Shown: in pieces, positions 25,073 through 33,650 of the stretch
Layout of the letters: each line of letters starts with the position of its first letter
Position numbering within the stretch: the first letter of the stretch is position 1
Source: JBIKVP01 sp044356745
GTDB taxonomy: Bacteria; Pseudomonadota; Alphaproteobacteria; Rhizobiales; Beijerinckiaceae
NCBI GenBank assembly: GCA_044356745.1
Contig: JBIKVP010000004.1
Coordinates: 1-52,298 of the forward strand
Reading direction: 5' to 3'
Length of the DNA: 52,298 bases
Position numbers and translations under genes: made by a program
Notes under the pieces: model-generated
Told to the model about the DNA's origin: nothing
The model's database searches: none
The model's input: only the letters and a program-made list of their open reading frames with translations

Positions 25073-25103
25073 CCACATCCATTATTTTTAATGAGATATG
25101 TGG
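25073..25103 (+). promoter_or_regulatory. Hairpin in the rplU leader
   Basis: CCACAT and ATGTGG pair, with a further CAT/ATG pairing inside, ending 22 bases before the rplU ATG and just ahead of its GAAAGGA ribosome-binding site. It may be a site of autoregulation; this is a guess from position alone. Confidence 0.3.
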
Positions 25104-25125
25104 GTTGAACACGAAAGGATAAAAG

Positions 25126-25569
25126 ATGTTCGCAGTGATTAAAACCGGTGGCAAGCAATACCGCGTTGCCGCAAATGATACACTGACAGTTGAGCTTCTT
25201 CAGGGTGAAGCTGGAACGCAGATTGTTTTTGATACCGTTCTTATGGTTGCCAATGGAGACGCCATTGATGTTGGCGTGCCAACGGTAGTGGGTGCATCTG
25301 TTGCAGCTGAAATCGTTGAGCAAACACGTGGCGATAAGGTCATTGCGTTTAAGAAACGTCGTCGCCAAAACTCAAAGCGCAAGCGTGGTCATCGTCAAGA
25401 GCTGACAGTCGTACGCATCACAGATATTTTGACAGGCGGCGCAAAAGCCACTGCAAAAGCAGCTCCTGCTAAAACAAAGGCTGCAAAAACTGAGGATGGA
25501 TCACAAGGTGATGCATCTGCACCAAAAGCGCCACGTGCTAAAAAGACAAAAGAACAAGACGCTCAATAA
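25126..25569 (+). CDS. rplU: 50S ribosomal protein L21
   Basis: A 147-residue large-subunit protein. Residues 1-103 are the conserved L21 domain: MFAVIKTGGKQYRVAANDTL at the start and RRRQNSKRKRGHRQELTVVRI near the end. A tail of about 44 residues rich in Ala and Lys is added, as in many Alphaproteobacteria. GAAAGGA precedes the ATG. The gene begins the rplU-rpmA pair; the obg gene that often follows rpmA is not present here. Confidence 0.96.
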   Translation: MFAVIKTGGKQYRVAANDTLTVELLQGEAGTQIVFDTVLMVANGDAIDVGVPTVVGASVAAEIVEQTRGDKVIAFKKRRRQNSKRKRGHRQELTVVRITDILTGGAKATAKAAPAKTKAAKTEDGSQGDASAPKAPRAKKTKEQDAQ

Positions 25570-25577
25570 GTTTAACA

Positions 25578-25608
25578 GGATGGCTATTTCATAAGGAATA
25601 AGCCATCC
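25578..25608 (+). terminator. Hairpin between rplU and rpmA
   Basis: GGATGGCT and AGCCATCC form a perfect 8-bp stem with a 15-base loop, starting 9 bases after the rplU stop. No T-run follows, so processing or stabilisation of the rplU end is more likely than full termination. Confidence 0.45.
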
Positions 25609-25672
25609 ATTCATGTGATTTTATCGTGATATGTGTGGATTATTCCCCATCACGTCATAACAGGAGATAACA

Positions 25673-25930
25673 ATGGCACATAAAAAAGCAGGTGGTTCAT
25701 CCCGCAACGGTCGTGATTCAGATGGTCGTCGCTTGGGTGTTAAAAAATTCGGTAGTCAAGAGGTCATTCCTGGCAACATTATCGTGCGTCAGCGCGGAAC
25801 AAAATTTCATCCAGGTGCAAACGTGGGTATGGGTAAAGATCATACGCTGTTTGCCCTCACTGAAGGACGCGTCCTTTTTGGTGTTCGTCAAGGTCGTGCA
25901 TTCGTTTCAGTTGTATCCGCGACGGCTTAA
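25673..25930 (+). CDS. rpmA: 50S ribosomal protein L27
   Basis: An 85-residue protein whose N-terminus reaches the peptidyl-transferase centre. The start MAHKKAGGSSRNGRDSDGRR is the direct, non-cleaved Gram-negative form, and LGVKKFGSQEVIPGNIIVRQ with GTKFHPGANVGMGKDHTLFA completes the signature. AGGAGA precedes the ATG. It is followed by a strong terminator, so the transcription unit ends here. Confidence 0.97.
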   Translation: MAHKKAGGSSRNGRDSDGRRLGVKKFGSQEVIPGNIIVRQRGTKFHPGANVGMGKDHTLFALTEGRVLFGVRQGRAFVSVVSATA

Positions 25931-25961
25931 CAGCTTTTCAATGCAGTGATAAAGTGGTTAA

Positions 25962-25988
25962 AAGCACGCCCTTGTGGCGTGTTTTTTA
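25962..25988 (+). terminator. Rho-independent terminator after rpmA
   Basis: CACGCC and GGCGTG pair around CTTGT and run into six T residues, about 35 bases after the rpmA stop. Confidence 0.85.
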
Positions 25989-26003
25989 TTGGATCCATGT
26001 TTT

Positions 26004-26954
26004 ATGTCTTCTGTTACACACACCAGTGGCAATTATATTGTTGATCGACGCTTGAGCTATGCGCAAGCTGCTTTTGACGCGGAAGACTGGCAGACTGCGA
26101 TTGATGTTTTAGAGCAAACGTTAGAGGAAGAGCCGCATTTTGTTCCCGTTTTGATATTGTTAGCCCGCGCTCTGATTGCTTCTGAAAAGCCGCTGAGTGA
26201 AATAAAACACCAAACCGTCGTCAATTATATGAACACTGCACTTGAAATTGATCCTCAAGATCCATTAGGTGCACGCCTCATTTTAACGCAATTGGGTGAA
26301 ACGCAAGGTGATCAAGCGCTTTCAAATGCGTTTATTGCGGGTTTGTTTGATCAATACGCATCACGGTTTGATCATCATCTCGTGCATGATTTGCATTATC
26401 GTGCACCACAAGTTTTGCTGGAGGCGCTGCAGAAAGCGTTTTTAAAAGATCAAAAACCTTTTACTTTCTCACATGTTCTTGATGTCGGATGCGGAACGGG
26501 TTTGATGGGTGAGGTGTTGCGTCCTTGCGCGCGTCACATGATCGGATGTGATTTATCTGAGAAAATGATCGCTCAAGCCCGTACAAAACAATGTTACAAC
26601 GATCTGCATGTTGATGATATTCATACGTTTTTATCGAATATGCCCGAAGAATCAGCTGATCTGATTGTTGCAGCGGATGTGTTGGTTTATGTGGGGGCAT
26701 TGACGCATTTTTCTGCGTTGAGTTTTAATGTGCTCTCAAAAGGCGGATATCTCGCGTTCACATTACAATCTTATCCTGATCATTTTGCTGCTCCTTATCA
26801 CCTTGGTGAAGACCAGCGCTACTCTCATCAACGTGACTATAGTGTGTTAGAACTTATGAAATCAGGGTTTCAAATTGTTTCATGTGAGGAGACATCAACA
26901 CGCCATGATCGGGGGCAAGCTGTGGCAGGATTGGTCATTATCGCGCAGAAATAG
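26004..26954 (+). CDS. SAM-dependent methyltransferase with N-terminal TPR-like region
   Basis: A 316-residue protein. The first 100 residues are helical and TPR-like (AQAAFDAEDWQTAIDVLEQTL), followed by a class I methyltransferase domain with motif I VLDVGCGTGLMGEVL and an acidic motif II, IGCDLSE. The DQYASRFDHHLV segment before motif I is typical of a family of predicted TPR methyltransferases in Alphaproteobacteria. The substrate is unknown. The frame extends ten codons upstream into the rpmA terminator, so the ATG used here is preferred. A core family E repeat lies after the stop. Confidence 0.8.
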   Translation: MSSVTHTSGNYIVDRRLSYAQAAFDAEDWQTAIDVLEQTLEEEPHFVPVLILLARALIASEKPLSEIKHQTVVNYMNTALEIDPQDPLGARLILTQLGETQGDQALSNAFIAGLFDQYASRFDHHLVHDLHYRAPQVLLEALQKAFLKDQKPFTFSHVLDVGCGTGLMGEVLRPCARHMIGCDLSEKMIAQARTKQCYNDLHVDDIHTFLSNMPEESADLIVAADVLVYVGALTHFSALSFNVLSKGGYLAFTLQSYPDHFAAPYHLGEDQRYSHQRDYSVLELMKSGFQIVSCEETSTRHDRGQAVAGLVIIAQK

Positions 26955-27015
26955 TTTTCTTTTAAAGTACCGTTGTTTTGATGGAATCACGACGATGCTC
27001 TAACTTTATATTTTC

Positions 27016-27061
27016 GCATAAGGTTTATCGCAAAACCGTTACACACTTTTGCGCCTTATGC
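27016..27061. repeat. Palindromic element, core family E, copy 3
   Basis: Outer arms GCATAAGG and CCTTATGC, inner arms CGCAAAA and TTTTGCG, enclosing CCGTTACACAC. It fills the space between the convergent methyltransferase and small low-complexity protein genes and ends one base before the latter's stop codon, so it may act as a shared terminator. Confidence 0.8.
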
Positions 27062-27062
27062 T

Positions 27063-27296
27063 TTAGATTCTAATATCTAAATTGCCACCAACGCCAGAAC
27101 GATTTGAAGCTTGGGATGCATTTGCATTGCTTGCAATCTGCTCTGATGCTTGCGCTACAACTTGTGCAACTGCCTGATCTTGTTGGCTTTGTGCGCGCAG
27201 TGCAGCGATTTGGACATTCTGCTGGTTTTGTGCTGGCCGCTCTGCACTAAAACGGGGATCAAGAAGATTGGAGGATGAAACTGCACCAACACTCAT
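27063..27296 (-). CDS. Small Gln/Ala-rich protein, possibly YjfB-like
   Basis: A 77-residue protein, MSVGAVSSSNLL at the start, then a helical stretch of Gln, Ala and Val, and a C-terminus GVGGNLDIRI. The end resembles YjfB-type putative motility proteins, which finish with a similar Asn-Ile-Asp motif, but the match is short and the identity is a guess. An AGGAGCC ribosome-binding site 6 bases before this ATG decides the start over a frame that opens 17 codons earlier. No flagellar genes are nearby. It is convergent with the methyltransferase gene. Confidence 0.6.
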   Translation of the reverse strand: MSVGAVSSSNLLDPRFSAERPAQNQQNVQIAALRAQSQQDQAVAQVVAQASEQIASNANASQASNRSGVGGNLDIRI

Positions 27297-27457
27297 GACA
27301 AGGCTCCTGTGTATTTGTGCATGAAGCTTTCCGCTGCATTCGCACAAACGCTAAACATCATACCTTCATGTATGTGCGCCTTCTGGCCATTCTTTTATAC
27401 ACCTGTTCTCCTGCCAGCGCGTTATCATAATCAAGACAATTTGATGTATTTGTGGCC

Positions 27458-29278
27458 TCAGTGAATCTTCCATACGCTCAAAGCTTCCGATTGCACATTA
27501 ATGGGTTCTAGTCCACTGACGGGACGATTGTTTAAAAGTGCCATACGCAGAGTGTTTTGATTTTGATCCGCATCCGTAACGAGTGAAAGATATCCTTTGC
27601 ATTCAACAACATAGTCAATATTTGCCTCTTTAAGTTTGAGGATGGCCTGTTCAGGTGAAGCGCGCATTACATCGCTTGTAAAAAGAATTGCACGCCCGAT
27701 CCGATGATACGGAGCCGAAATGACTTGATGGGGCGTGTGCAATAAGAATGACCCTCCCAAATCGCGTGGTCCTATAAGTGTACCTAATGAAAGTTCAGCA
27801 AGCCCTTCATAATGTCGCGGATGAGTGCATGAGAGTGCTTGAGCCATATTCTCGCACATTGATTTGGTGGGAGATAATGCACTTTGTATGAATGACCCTA
27901 TTGCACCCATTAATCCGATTAACAAAATCGGATTCAGAATAAGCGCGCCGATGACATAACGCGTTCCTGCATGAGGATGCTCTTTAAGAGTGTCATGGAT
28001 AAGAGCTGCTGCTAATGGAACCCCAAGCCATAGGGCGAGTGCTTCAATTCTGACCTGAAACATCAAGCCGATTACAGCAATCATAAACAAGATGATCATG
28101 AGCTTGAGCGGAAAATGCGTCATGCCCCATGCTGGGATGAGAGATTGCCTTCTGATAATCAACCCGATGATGACAGTAACAGGGAAGATAAGGGATGATA
28201 ACGCTTCAACGGGGCGCGTTTTAAGAAGCTGCACAATACTTTGCACTTCATCCACATCATTAAGCCAAATCTCGAATAAACGTGGATCAAGTGTGCCGTA
28301 AGGGCCTTGTATGCATCGCGGCTCAAAGCTGACAAAAAGAGCGCTCGCACAAACTCCAATCAAAAGCACAGCGCTCCATCGCATCCCGTTATTTAAGCGA
28401 TGTCCTGCATAAAAAAGGATCGCTAAACTTATTCCTACAAGTGCCACTGGCAAAGCAATGTTGATACTTAAAGCATCACACAAAGGGGACAAACGCATCA
28501 GTGAGGGGGTTACTGTCAGCCATAAAAAGAGGATGATTATTCCTAACGCAGCAAAGGCGGTCACCGCACCGCGCCGCCATTGTTGATTTAAAAGTGCCAT
28601 CAAAGTGAGAGCGCCAAAGATGACAGCAAATGCGTAGGCGTATTCTAGGCCGATCGCGAGCAGTGTAGCGCCGGTTATTCCTGTCATGAGTGCCGCAATG
28701 CGCGATTGATCGAGCCAGATAACACCTGCAATCATTATGAGCACACAAACCAGTTGGGCATTGTGATGATCGATTTCTCCTGGGCGAAATACGGGAGAAG
28801 CTGCTAACGCCCCTAGCGCAACAATAAGTCCTGCTTTGACAGCGTGCTGACCTGCAATACGCAGCGTAATCAAGCATGTCGCGATGAGGGCGGGAAACGC
28901 AAGCAACAGCGGCCAAAGGGCGCGTGCAAGTTTTTCAGAAAACTCAGCAGATGAAAAAAAATTAAAGAAAAGGATTAATCCTGCAATCGGCGCATCAATC
29001 AGCCGTGACCAATGTGTGATGTAGCCTTCAGGAGGATTAAGACGCGCTTCAAAAGGATTAAACCACGGCGCACCATTTAAAAAGGCACGAATTTGCACAA
29101 GTCGCATTGCATTATCAGGGGATTGAAAGCTCTCATCCAGACGAGGCCAGCTTAAAATTATATAGGTGACACTCAAGATCAGCCAAAAAATGCATAGCTC
29201 TTTGAGCGGGAGTTTTTGCATGATGTTGAGTGACGGTGCATCAGCACTTTTATGTGAGTTTAACTCTTGATCACGCAT
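27458..29278 (-). CDS. Multi-pass GT-C-like membrane protein
   Basis: A 606-residue integral membrane protein with about a dozen hydrophobic segments spread from residue 28 to about 460, and a soluble C-terminal domain. It has the layout of GT-C glycosyltransferases that use lipid-linked sugars. An acidic motif follows the first helix: SPDNAMRLVQIRAFL, then FEARLNPPEGYITHWSRLID. A second motif, GEIDHHNAQL, precedes a later helix. I know this arrangement from uncharacterised alphaproteobacterial proteins; donor and acceptor are not known. It lies just downstream of ftsY, separated by 55 bases. Confidence 0.6.
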   Translation of the reverse strand: MRDQELNSHKSADAPSLNIMQKLPLKELCIFWLILSVTYIILSWPRLDESFQSPDNAMRLVQIRAFLNGAPWFNPFEARLNPPEGYITHWSRLIDAPIAGLILFFNFFSSAEFSEKLARALWPLLLAFPALIATCLITLRIAGQHAVKAGLIVALGALAASPVFRPGEIDHHNAQLVCVLIMIAGVIWLDQSRIAALMTGITGATLLAIGLEYAYAFAVIFGALTLMALLNQQWRRGAVTAFAALGIIILFLWLTVTPSLMRLSPLCDALSINIALPVALVGISLAILFYAGHRLNNGMRWSAVLLIGVCASALFVSFEPRCIQGPYGTLDPRLFEIWLNDVDEVQSIVQLLKTRPVEALSSLIFPVTVIIGLIIRRQSLIPAWGMTHFPLKLMIILFMIAVIGLMFQVRIEALALWLGVPLAAALIHDTLKEHPHAGTRYVIGALILNPILLIGLMGAIGSFIQSALSPTKSMCENMAQALSCTHPRHYEGLAELSLGTLIGPRDLGGSFLLHTPHQVISAPYHRIGRAILFTSDVMRASPEQAILKLKEANIDYVVECKGYLSLVTDADQNQNTLRMALLNNRPVSGLEPINVQSEALSVWKIH

Positions 29279-29333
29279 GCATGTTTCCCTGAAGTGAAGA
29301 GTATACCCATGCTGCTATTCGGGGGATAAAGAG

Positions 29334-30509
29334 TTATTTTTCGGTAAAGCCTGCAATGGCGCGTGCAAAATCACGAGCAGTGAAGGGTTCTAAATCATCC
29401 AGACTTTCACCCACGCCGATGAAGTGCACGGGGAGTTTAAATTTTTCTGCAAGCGCCACCAGAATGCCGCCGCGCGCTGTGCCATCCAGTTTAGTCATAA
29501 TCAAACCCGTAACACCGGCCGTTTTGCTAAACATCTCTGCTTGTGACATGGCATTTTGCCCGACAGTTGCATCAAGTACGAGAAGAGAAGCATGTGGTGC
29601 GGTGCTGTCCGCTTTTTTGAGGACACGGACAATCTTCTCAAGCTCTGCCATCAAGCCTGTTTTGTTTTGCAGACGCCCTGCCGTATCAATCAGCAGCACG
29701 TCCATTCCCTCATGAACGGCGGCTTGATAGGCATCATAAACAAGACCTGCCGCATCAGCGCCTTGTTGACGCGCAATAACATGGGCGCCTGTGCGCGTGC
29801 CCCAAACTTTAAGCTGCTCAATAGCGGCAGCGCGAAAGGTATCTCCCGCTGCAAGCATGACTTTGTGTCCTTGAGCGCGAAATAAATGAGCCAGTTTGCC
29901 AATACTCGTGGTTTTGCCTGCGCCGTTCACACCAACCATCAAAATCACAAATGGACGCGGCGTTTGAGGCAAAATAAATGATTGGGCAGCGGGAGTGAGA
30001 ATCGTTTCGATTTCAGTGGCCAGAATGGTGCGCACTTCCTCAGGGGATATTTGTTTATCAAAGCGCCCCTGACGAATAACATTTGTAATGCGGCTTGCGA
30101 CACTCAAACCTAAATCCGCTTGAATGAGAATATCTTCAAGGTCTTCTAATGTGTCGGCATCAAGTTTACGTTGAAAAAGAAGGCTGGAAATTTTTTCAGA
30201 TAATCCAGAGGATGTGCGGCGCAAACCCTCTGTCAGGCGTTGCCACCAAGAGCGTCGCGAGGGCGTTTCAGCATCTAAAACAGGTGATAACGCAGTTGCA
30301 CTGGTCTCATCATTTGAAGCCGTGAGCGTTTCCTCATCGTGTATTGTATGAGGGGCAGGTGCAATGAATGGTGGAGGGGTTTCTTGTGAGGGTTGTTCTG
30401 GAGGGGCATTATCACGACCGAAAAGGCGCGCGAAAAGCCCCTTTTTAACGGGAGCGGATTGTGGTTCTTCACTAGGCTTTTGCGCTTCAGGAGGATTTTT
30501 TTGTGACAT
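29334..30509 (-). CDS. ftsY: Signal recognition particle receptor FtsY
   Basis: A 391-residue SRP GTPase that docks ribosome-SRP complexes at the membrane for co-translational insertion. It has an acidic, Pro-rich A region (1 to about 90) with an early KKGLFARLFGRD membrane-binding patch, then the N domain and the G domain. Motifs: GVNGAGKTTSIGKLA, AGDTFRAAAIEQL, DTAGRLQ, TKLDGTARGG. The ATG used follows AGAGGGA; the frame is open six codons earlier. It lies downstream of trcR on the same strand, with a gap of about 50 bases. Confidence 0.96.
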   Translation of the reverse strand: MSQKNPPEAQKPSEEPQSAPVKKGLFARLFGRDNAPPEQPSQETPPPFIAPAPHTIHDEETLTASNDETSATALSPVLDAETPSRRSWWQRLTEGLRRTSSGLSEKISSLLFQRKLDADTLEDLEDILIQADLGLSVASRITNVIRQGRFDKQISPEEVRTILATEIETILTPAAQSFILPQTPRPFVILMVGVNGAGKTTSIGKLAHLFRAQGHKVMLAAGDTFRAAAIEQLKVWGTRTGAHVIARQQGADAAGLVYDAYQAAVHEGMDVLLIDTAGRLQNKTGLMAELEKIVRVLKKADSTAPHASLLVLDATVGQNAMSQAEMFSKTAGVTGLIMTKLDGTARGGILVALAEKFKLPVHFIGVGESLDDLEPFTARDFARAIAGFTEK

Positions 30510-30561
30510 GATCCCTCTTTGAGCCAAGCCTGTTTCGAGCTAAGCCTGATGTGATTGCACT

Positions 30562-31293
30562 TTAAGCGTCGCTGTCTGTATCCAGTTCCGCTTTAAGCGG
30601 CTTGAGTTTAGCGAAAACGGATGCAGCGTCATATTGAGGCTCCTCTTCGCGTTTGGGCGCACCCATGTCTGCGAACGGGAAGGCTGACGGTTTTGCCGTT
30701 GTTTCTTCGACAGATGCAAGCGTTGCTCCTGTATCCACAGGTTGCTCAGGGCGATTTTTTGCAGCGCGTCCCACTTCAAAATCAAGATCGATTTGGGAGC
30801 ATAAGCTCAAACCGACAGGATCAAGAGGCGCAAGCTGGGAAATATTCCAGTGGGTGCGATCTTTGATCTGTTGAATGGTGGATTTTGTTGTGCCTACAAG
30901 ACGCACAATCTGGGCGTCTTTAAGTTCTGGGTGGTTACGCAAAAGCCACAAAATCGCATTTGGACGATCCTGACGCCGTGAAAGCGGTGTATAACGTCCT
31001 TTACCTTTTTTAACAAAATCAGGGACGCGCACTTTGGGCTCTAACATTTTGAGATCATGATCAGGATTATTTTGTGCCTTTTCAATTTCATCATGCGACA
31101 GAATACCACGCATCACAGGGCTTTGACCTTTAATGCCCGCTGCAACTTCGCCATCGGCAATGCTTTTGACTTCAAGCGGATGCAATTTACAAAACCGTGC
31201 AATTTGCTCAAATGTGAGCGAGGTATTTTCCACCAGCCAAACAGCCGTTGCTTTAGGCATCAAGGGTGCATTTTGTGATGCAGTTGTGGACAT
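30562..31293 (-). CDS. trcR: TrcR/DUF1013 transcriptional regulator
   Basis: A 243-residue protein of the DUF1013 family, named TrcR as a cell-cycle transcriptional regulator in Alphaproteobacteria. The N-terminal half holds two helix-turn-helix-like parts: PKATAVWLVENTSLTFEQIA (about 13-32) and RPNAILWLLRNHPELKDAQI followed by GTTKSTIQQIKDRTHW (about 109-148). Between them comes the family segment KVRVPDFVKKGKGRYTPLSRRQD. The C-terminal 80 residues are acidic and poorly conserved. It precedes ftsY on the same strand. Targets cannot be read from the sequence. Confidence 0.85.
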   Translation of the reverse strand: MSTTASQNAPLMPKATAVWLVENTSLTFEQIARFCKLHPLEVKSIADGEVAAGIKGQSPVMRGILSHDEIEKAQNNPDHDLKMLEPKVRVPDFVKKGKGRYTPLSRRQDRPNAILWLLRNHPELKDAQIVRLVGTTKSTIQQIKDRTHWNISQLAPLDPVGLSLCSQIDLDFEVGRAAKNRPEQPVDTGATLASVEETTAKPSAFPFADMGAPKREEEPQYDAASVFAKLKPLKAELDTDSDA

Positions 31294-31396
31294 GGTGGCG
31301 TTCCTTCGTTTGGTCTGTTTTCTTGCGTTCGGTTGTGTTTTTGCGGGCGTTTATAGTGTGCAACGCCAATCATAAAAAACAATAATCGTTACATCA

Positions 31397-31419
31397 GCCT
31401 TTCGGTTTTCTCGAAAGGC
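31397..31419. terminator. Hairpin downstream of ecm
   Basis: GCCTTTCG and CGAAAGGC form a perfect 8-bp stem with a 7-base loop, about 70 bases after the ecm stop and upstream of trcR. A T-rich run comes only some 14 bases later on the minus strand, so terminator function is uncertain. Confidence 0.4.
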
Positions 31420-31489
31420 ATCCACATCGAACTGATATGATGGGAATAAGATGTTATACGCACACTCATTAAGCGATGCAATCTTATTT

Positions 31490-33466
31490 TTAGGCTATTC
31501 TCTGCTCCTCAGCTCTTAACGCGCTCTCATCAATCACCTGCAAAATATCCGTCATAATTGCATCGAGTTTATAATCTTTGGGAGTGTAAACGCGCGTGAC
31601 GCCGCTGTTGCCAAGGGCGAGAGCATCCTCAATCGGAATAATGCCGCCTACAACAACGGGAATGTGATGATATCCTTGAGCGCGCAATTCTGCCATCACT
31701 TGCCGTACCAGCGGCAGGTGTGAGCCTGACAGAATAGAGAGGCCAATCACATCGGCCTTTTTTTCAATGGCACGGGCGACAATCTCAGCGGGTGTACGCC
31801 GAATGCCATCATACGTGACATCCATGCCAATATCACGGGCGCGAAGAGCGATTTGTTCTGCCCCATTAGAATGGCCATCCAGTCCAGGCTTGCCAACAAC
31901 AATGCGCGGTGTATGCCCAATTTTTGACGAGAGCTCTTCGACCATCAGCACCAGATCAGGCGAGGCGGGCGCACGTACCGCAACATTCACACCCGTAGGG
32001 GCGCGATATTCGCCAAAAACACCACGCAAAACCGCGCCCCATTCCCCTGTCGTCACACCAACCTTGGCGCAGACGATTGAAGCAGGCATGATATTGTCTC
32101 CGCTTTGTGCTGCGATCGCTAATGCCGTCAAGGCTTGAGTGACTGCTGTGTCATTGCGCGTGCGGCACCAGTCTTTGAGCGCGTTCGTGCGTTCACGCTC
32201 CACATTCTCGGAGACGGTGAGAATATTTGTCTCCCCAGCAGTAAGGGGCGAAACCTCTGTTTCTGTGAAGCAATTAACGCCAATGACTTTTTGGCGCCCC
32301 CCTTCAATAGCGGAGATGCGCGCTGCATTGGCATCCACCATTGCTTCTTTCATGTAACCGCTTTCGACGGCCTTGACAGCGCCGCCCATTGCTTCAATTT
32401 TCGCCAGTTCCGCTTTTGTCTGCGTGATTAAATCCGCCACTTTTGTTTCAATCACGTTAGAACCATCAAAAATATCGTCAAATTCAAGCAGATCCGTTTC
32501 AAAGGCAAGCACCTGTTGCATTCGGAGCGACCATTGCTGATCCCATTGTCGCGGTAGTCCCAAGGCTTCATTCCAAGCAGGGAGTTGTACGGCTCTGGCA
32601 CGCGCTTTTTTTGAGAGCGTGACTGCAAGCATTTCAATCAGGATACGGTGAACATTATTTTCGGGTTGCGGCTCAGTAAGGCCTAAAGAATTGACCTGCA
32701 CCCCGTAGCGGAACATGCGCTTTTTTTCATCCGCTATGCCATAACGTATTAGGCATAATTCATCCCACAACGCGGCAAACGCGCGTAATTTACAAATTTC
32801 TGTGATGAATCGCATTCCTGCATTCACGAAAAAGGAGATGCGTCCCACGATGGATTCAAACAATTCATGGCTGATTTTAGGATCATTTTGCACGCCGTCT
32901 AAAATAGCGGTTGCGGTTGCGAGTGCAAAAGCGACCTCTTGAACGGGTGTCGCGCCTGCTTCTTGAAGATGATACGAACACACATTCATCGGGTTCCATT
33001 TGGGAATATGAAGCGCGGTGTACTCAATAATGTCGCGGGTGAGTTTCATGGAGGGCGCAGGTGGAAACACATAGGTTCCGCGTGAGAGATATTCTTTGAT
33101 AATATCGTTTTGGGTCGTACCTTGAAGGACTGAACAATCCGTGCCCTGTTCTTGAGCTACAGCAATATAAAGTGCAAGCAGCCATGCCGCGGTGGCATTG
33201 ATGGTCATTGATGTGTTCATCGCTTGAAGCGGAATATCCTGAAACAAACGACGCATATCGCCAATATGGGCGATAGAAACCCCCACTTTGCCGACTTCTC
33301 CTTGTGCCAGTACATGATCAGGGTCATACCCCGTTTGGGTAGGCAGATCGAACGCGATGGAGAGCCCTGTCTGACCTTTGGCGAGATTGGCGCGATACAG
33401 CGCGTTAGACTCTTCAGCGGAAGAGTGTCCCGCATAAGTGCGAAAAATCCACGGTTTATCTGGCAT
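31490..33466 (-). CDS. ecm: Ethylmalonyl-CoA mutase (MeaA-type B12 mutase)
   Basis: A 658-residue adenosylcobalamin-dependent acyl-CoA mutase. The N-terminal catalytic barrel starts RTYAGHSSAEESNALYR and has FDLPTQTGYD and NTSMTINATAAWLL; the C-terminal B12 domain has GLDGHSNGAEQ near residue 530, where the His binds cobalt, and LSILSGSH. It resembles single-chain MeaA/Ecm more than the two-subunit methylmalonyl-CoA mutase. With divergent ccr next door, conversion of ethylmalonyl-CoA to methylsuccinyl-CoA is the likely job. Methylmalonyl-CoA mutase is the main alternative but fits the neighbour less well. Confidence 0.88.
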   Translation of the reverse strand: MPDKPWIFRTYAGHSSAEESNALYRANLAKGQTGLSIAFDLPTQTGYDPDHVLAQGEVGKVGVSIAHIGDMRRLFQDIPLQAMNTSMTINATAAWLLALYIAVAQEQGTDCSVLQGTTQNDIIKEYLSRGTYVFPPAPSMKLTRDIIEYTALHIPKWNPMNVCSYHLQEAGATPVQEVAFALATATAILDGVQNDPKISHELFESIVGRISFFVNAGMRFITEICKLRAFAALWDELCLIRYGIADEKKRMFRYGVQVNSLGLTEPQPENNVHRILIEMLAVTLSKKARARAVQLPAWNEALGLPRQWDQQWSLRMQQVLAFETDLLEFDDIFDGSNVIETKVADLITQTKAELAKIEAMGGAVKAVESGYMKEAMVDANAARISAIEGGRQKVIGVNCFTETEVSPLTAGETNILTVSENVERERTNALKDWCRTRNDTAVTQALTALAIAAQSGDNIMPASIVCAKVGVTTGEWGAVLRGVFGEYRAPTGVNVAVRAPASPDLVLMVEELSSKIGHTPRIVVGKPGLDGHSNGAEQIALRARDIGMDVTYDGIRRTPAEIVARAIEKKADVIGLSILSGSHLPLVRQVMAELRAQGYHHIPVVVGGIIPIEDALALGNSGVTRVYTPKDYKLDAIMTDILQVIDESALRAEEQRIA

Positions 33467-33650
33467 GAAAGGGGTATCCTTTTATGGGCATGACTAAGGA
33501 TATGGTGTCTTGTACGCAGGAAAAAAGCCTACATTTTAAGTCCCACATTCTACGTTCTTTCTATTTGCTGTTCGCTTATTTTTAGCATCTTTTGTGTTAC
33601 CAACTGGCATATCATATTTTGTATATTCTTTAAATGAAGGTTCTTGATCC
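33467..33650. other. Divergent ecm-ccr promoter region with repeat remnants
   Basis: The 184 bases between the two divergent pathway genes must hold both promoters; none stands out. It contains two repeat-like pieces: a TACGTTCT piece with flanking sequence (33526-33560), like the repeats after ccr and murF, and CTATTTGCTGTTCGCT at 33561, like the outer arm of the infB-rbfA repeat. Confidence 0.4.

Noticed and set aside
27297..27347. 17-residue extension of the small Gln/Ala-rich protein
   Set aside because: An AGGAGCC ribosome-binding site inside the extension points to the internal ATG.
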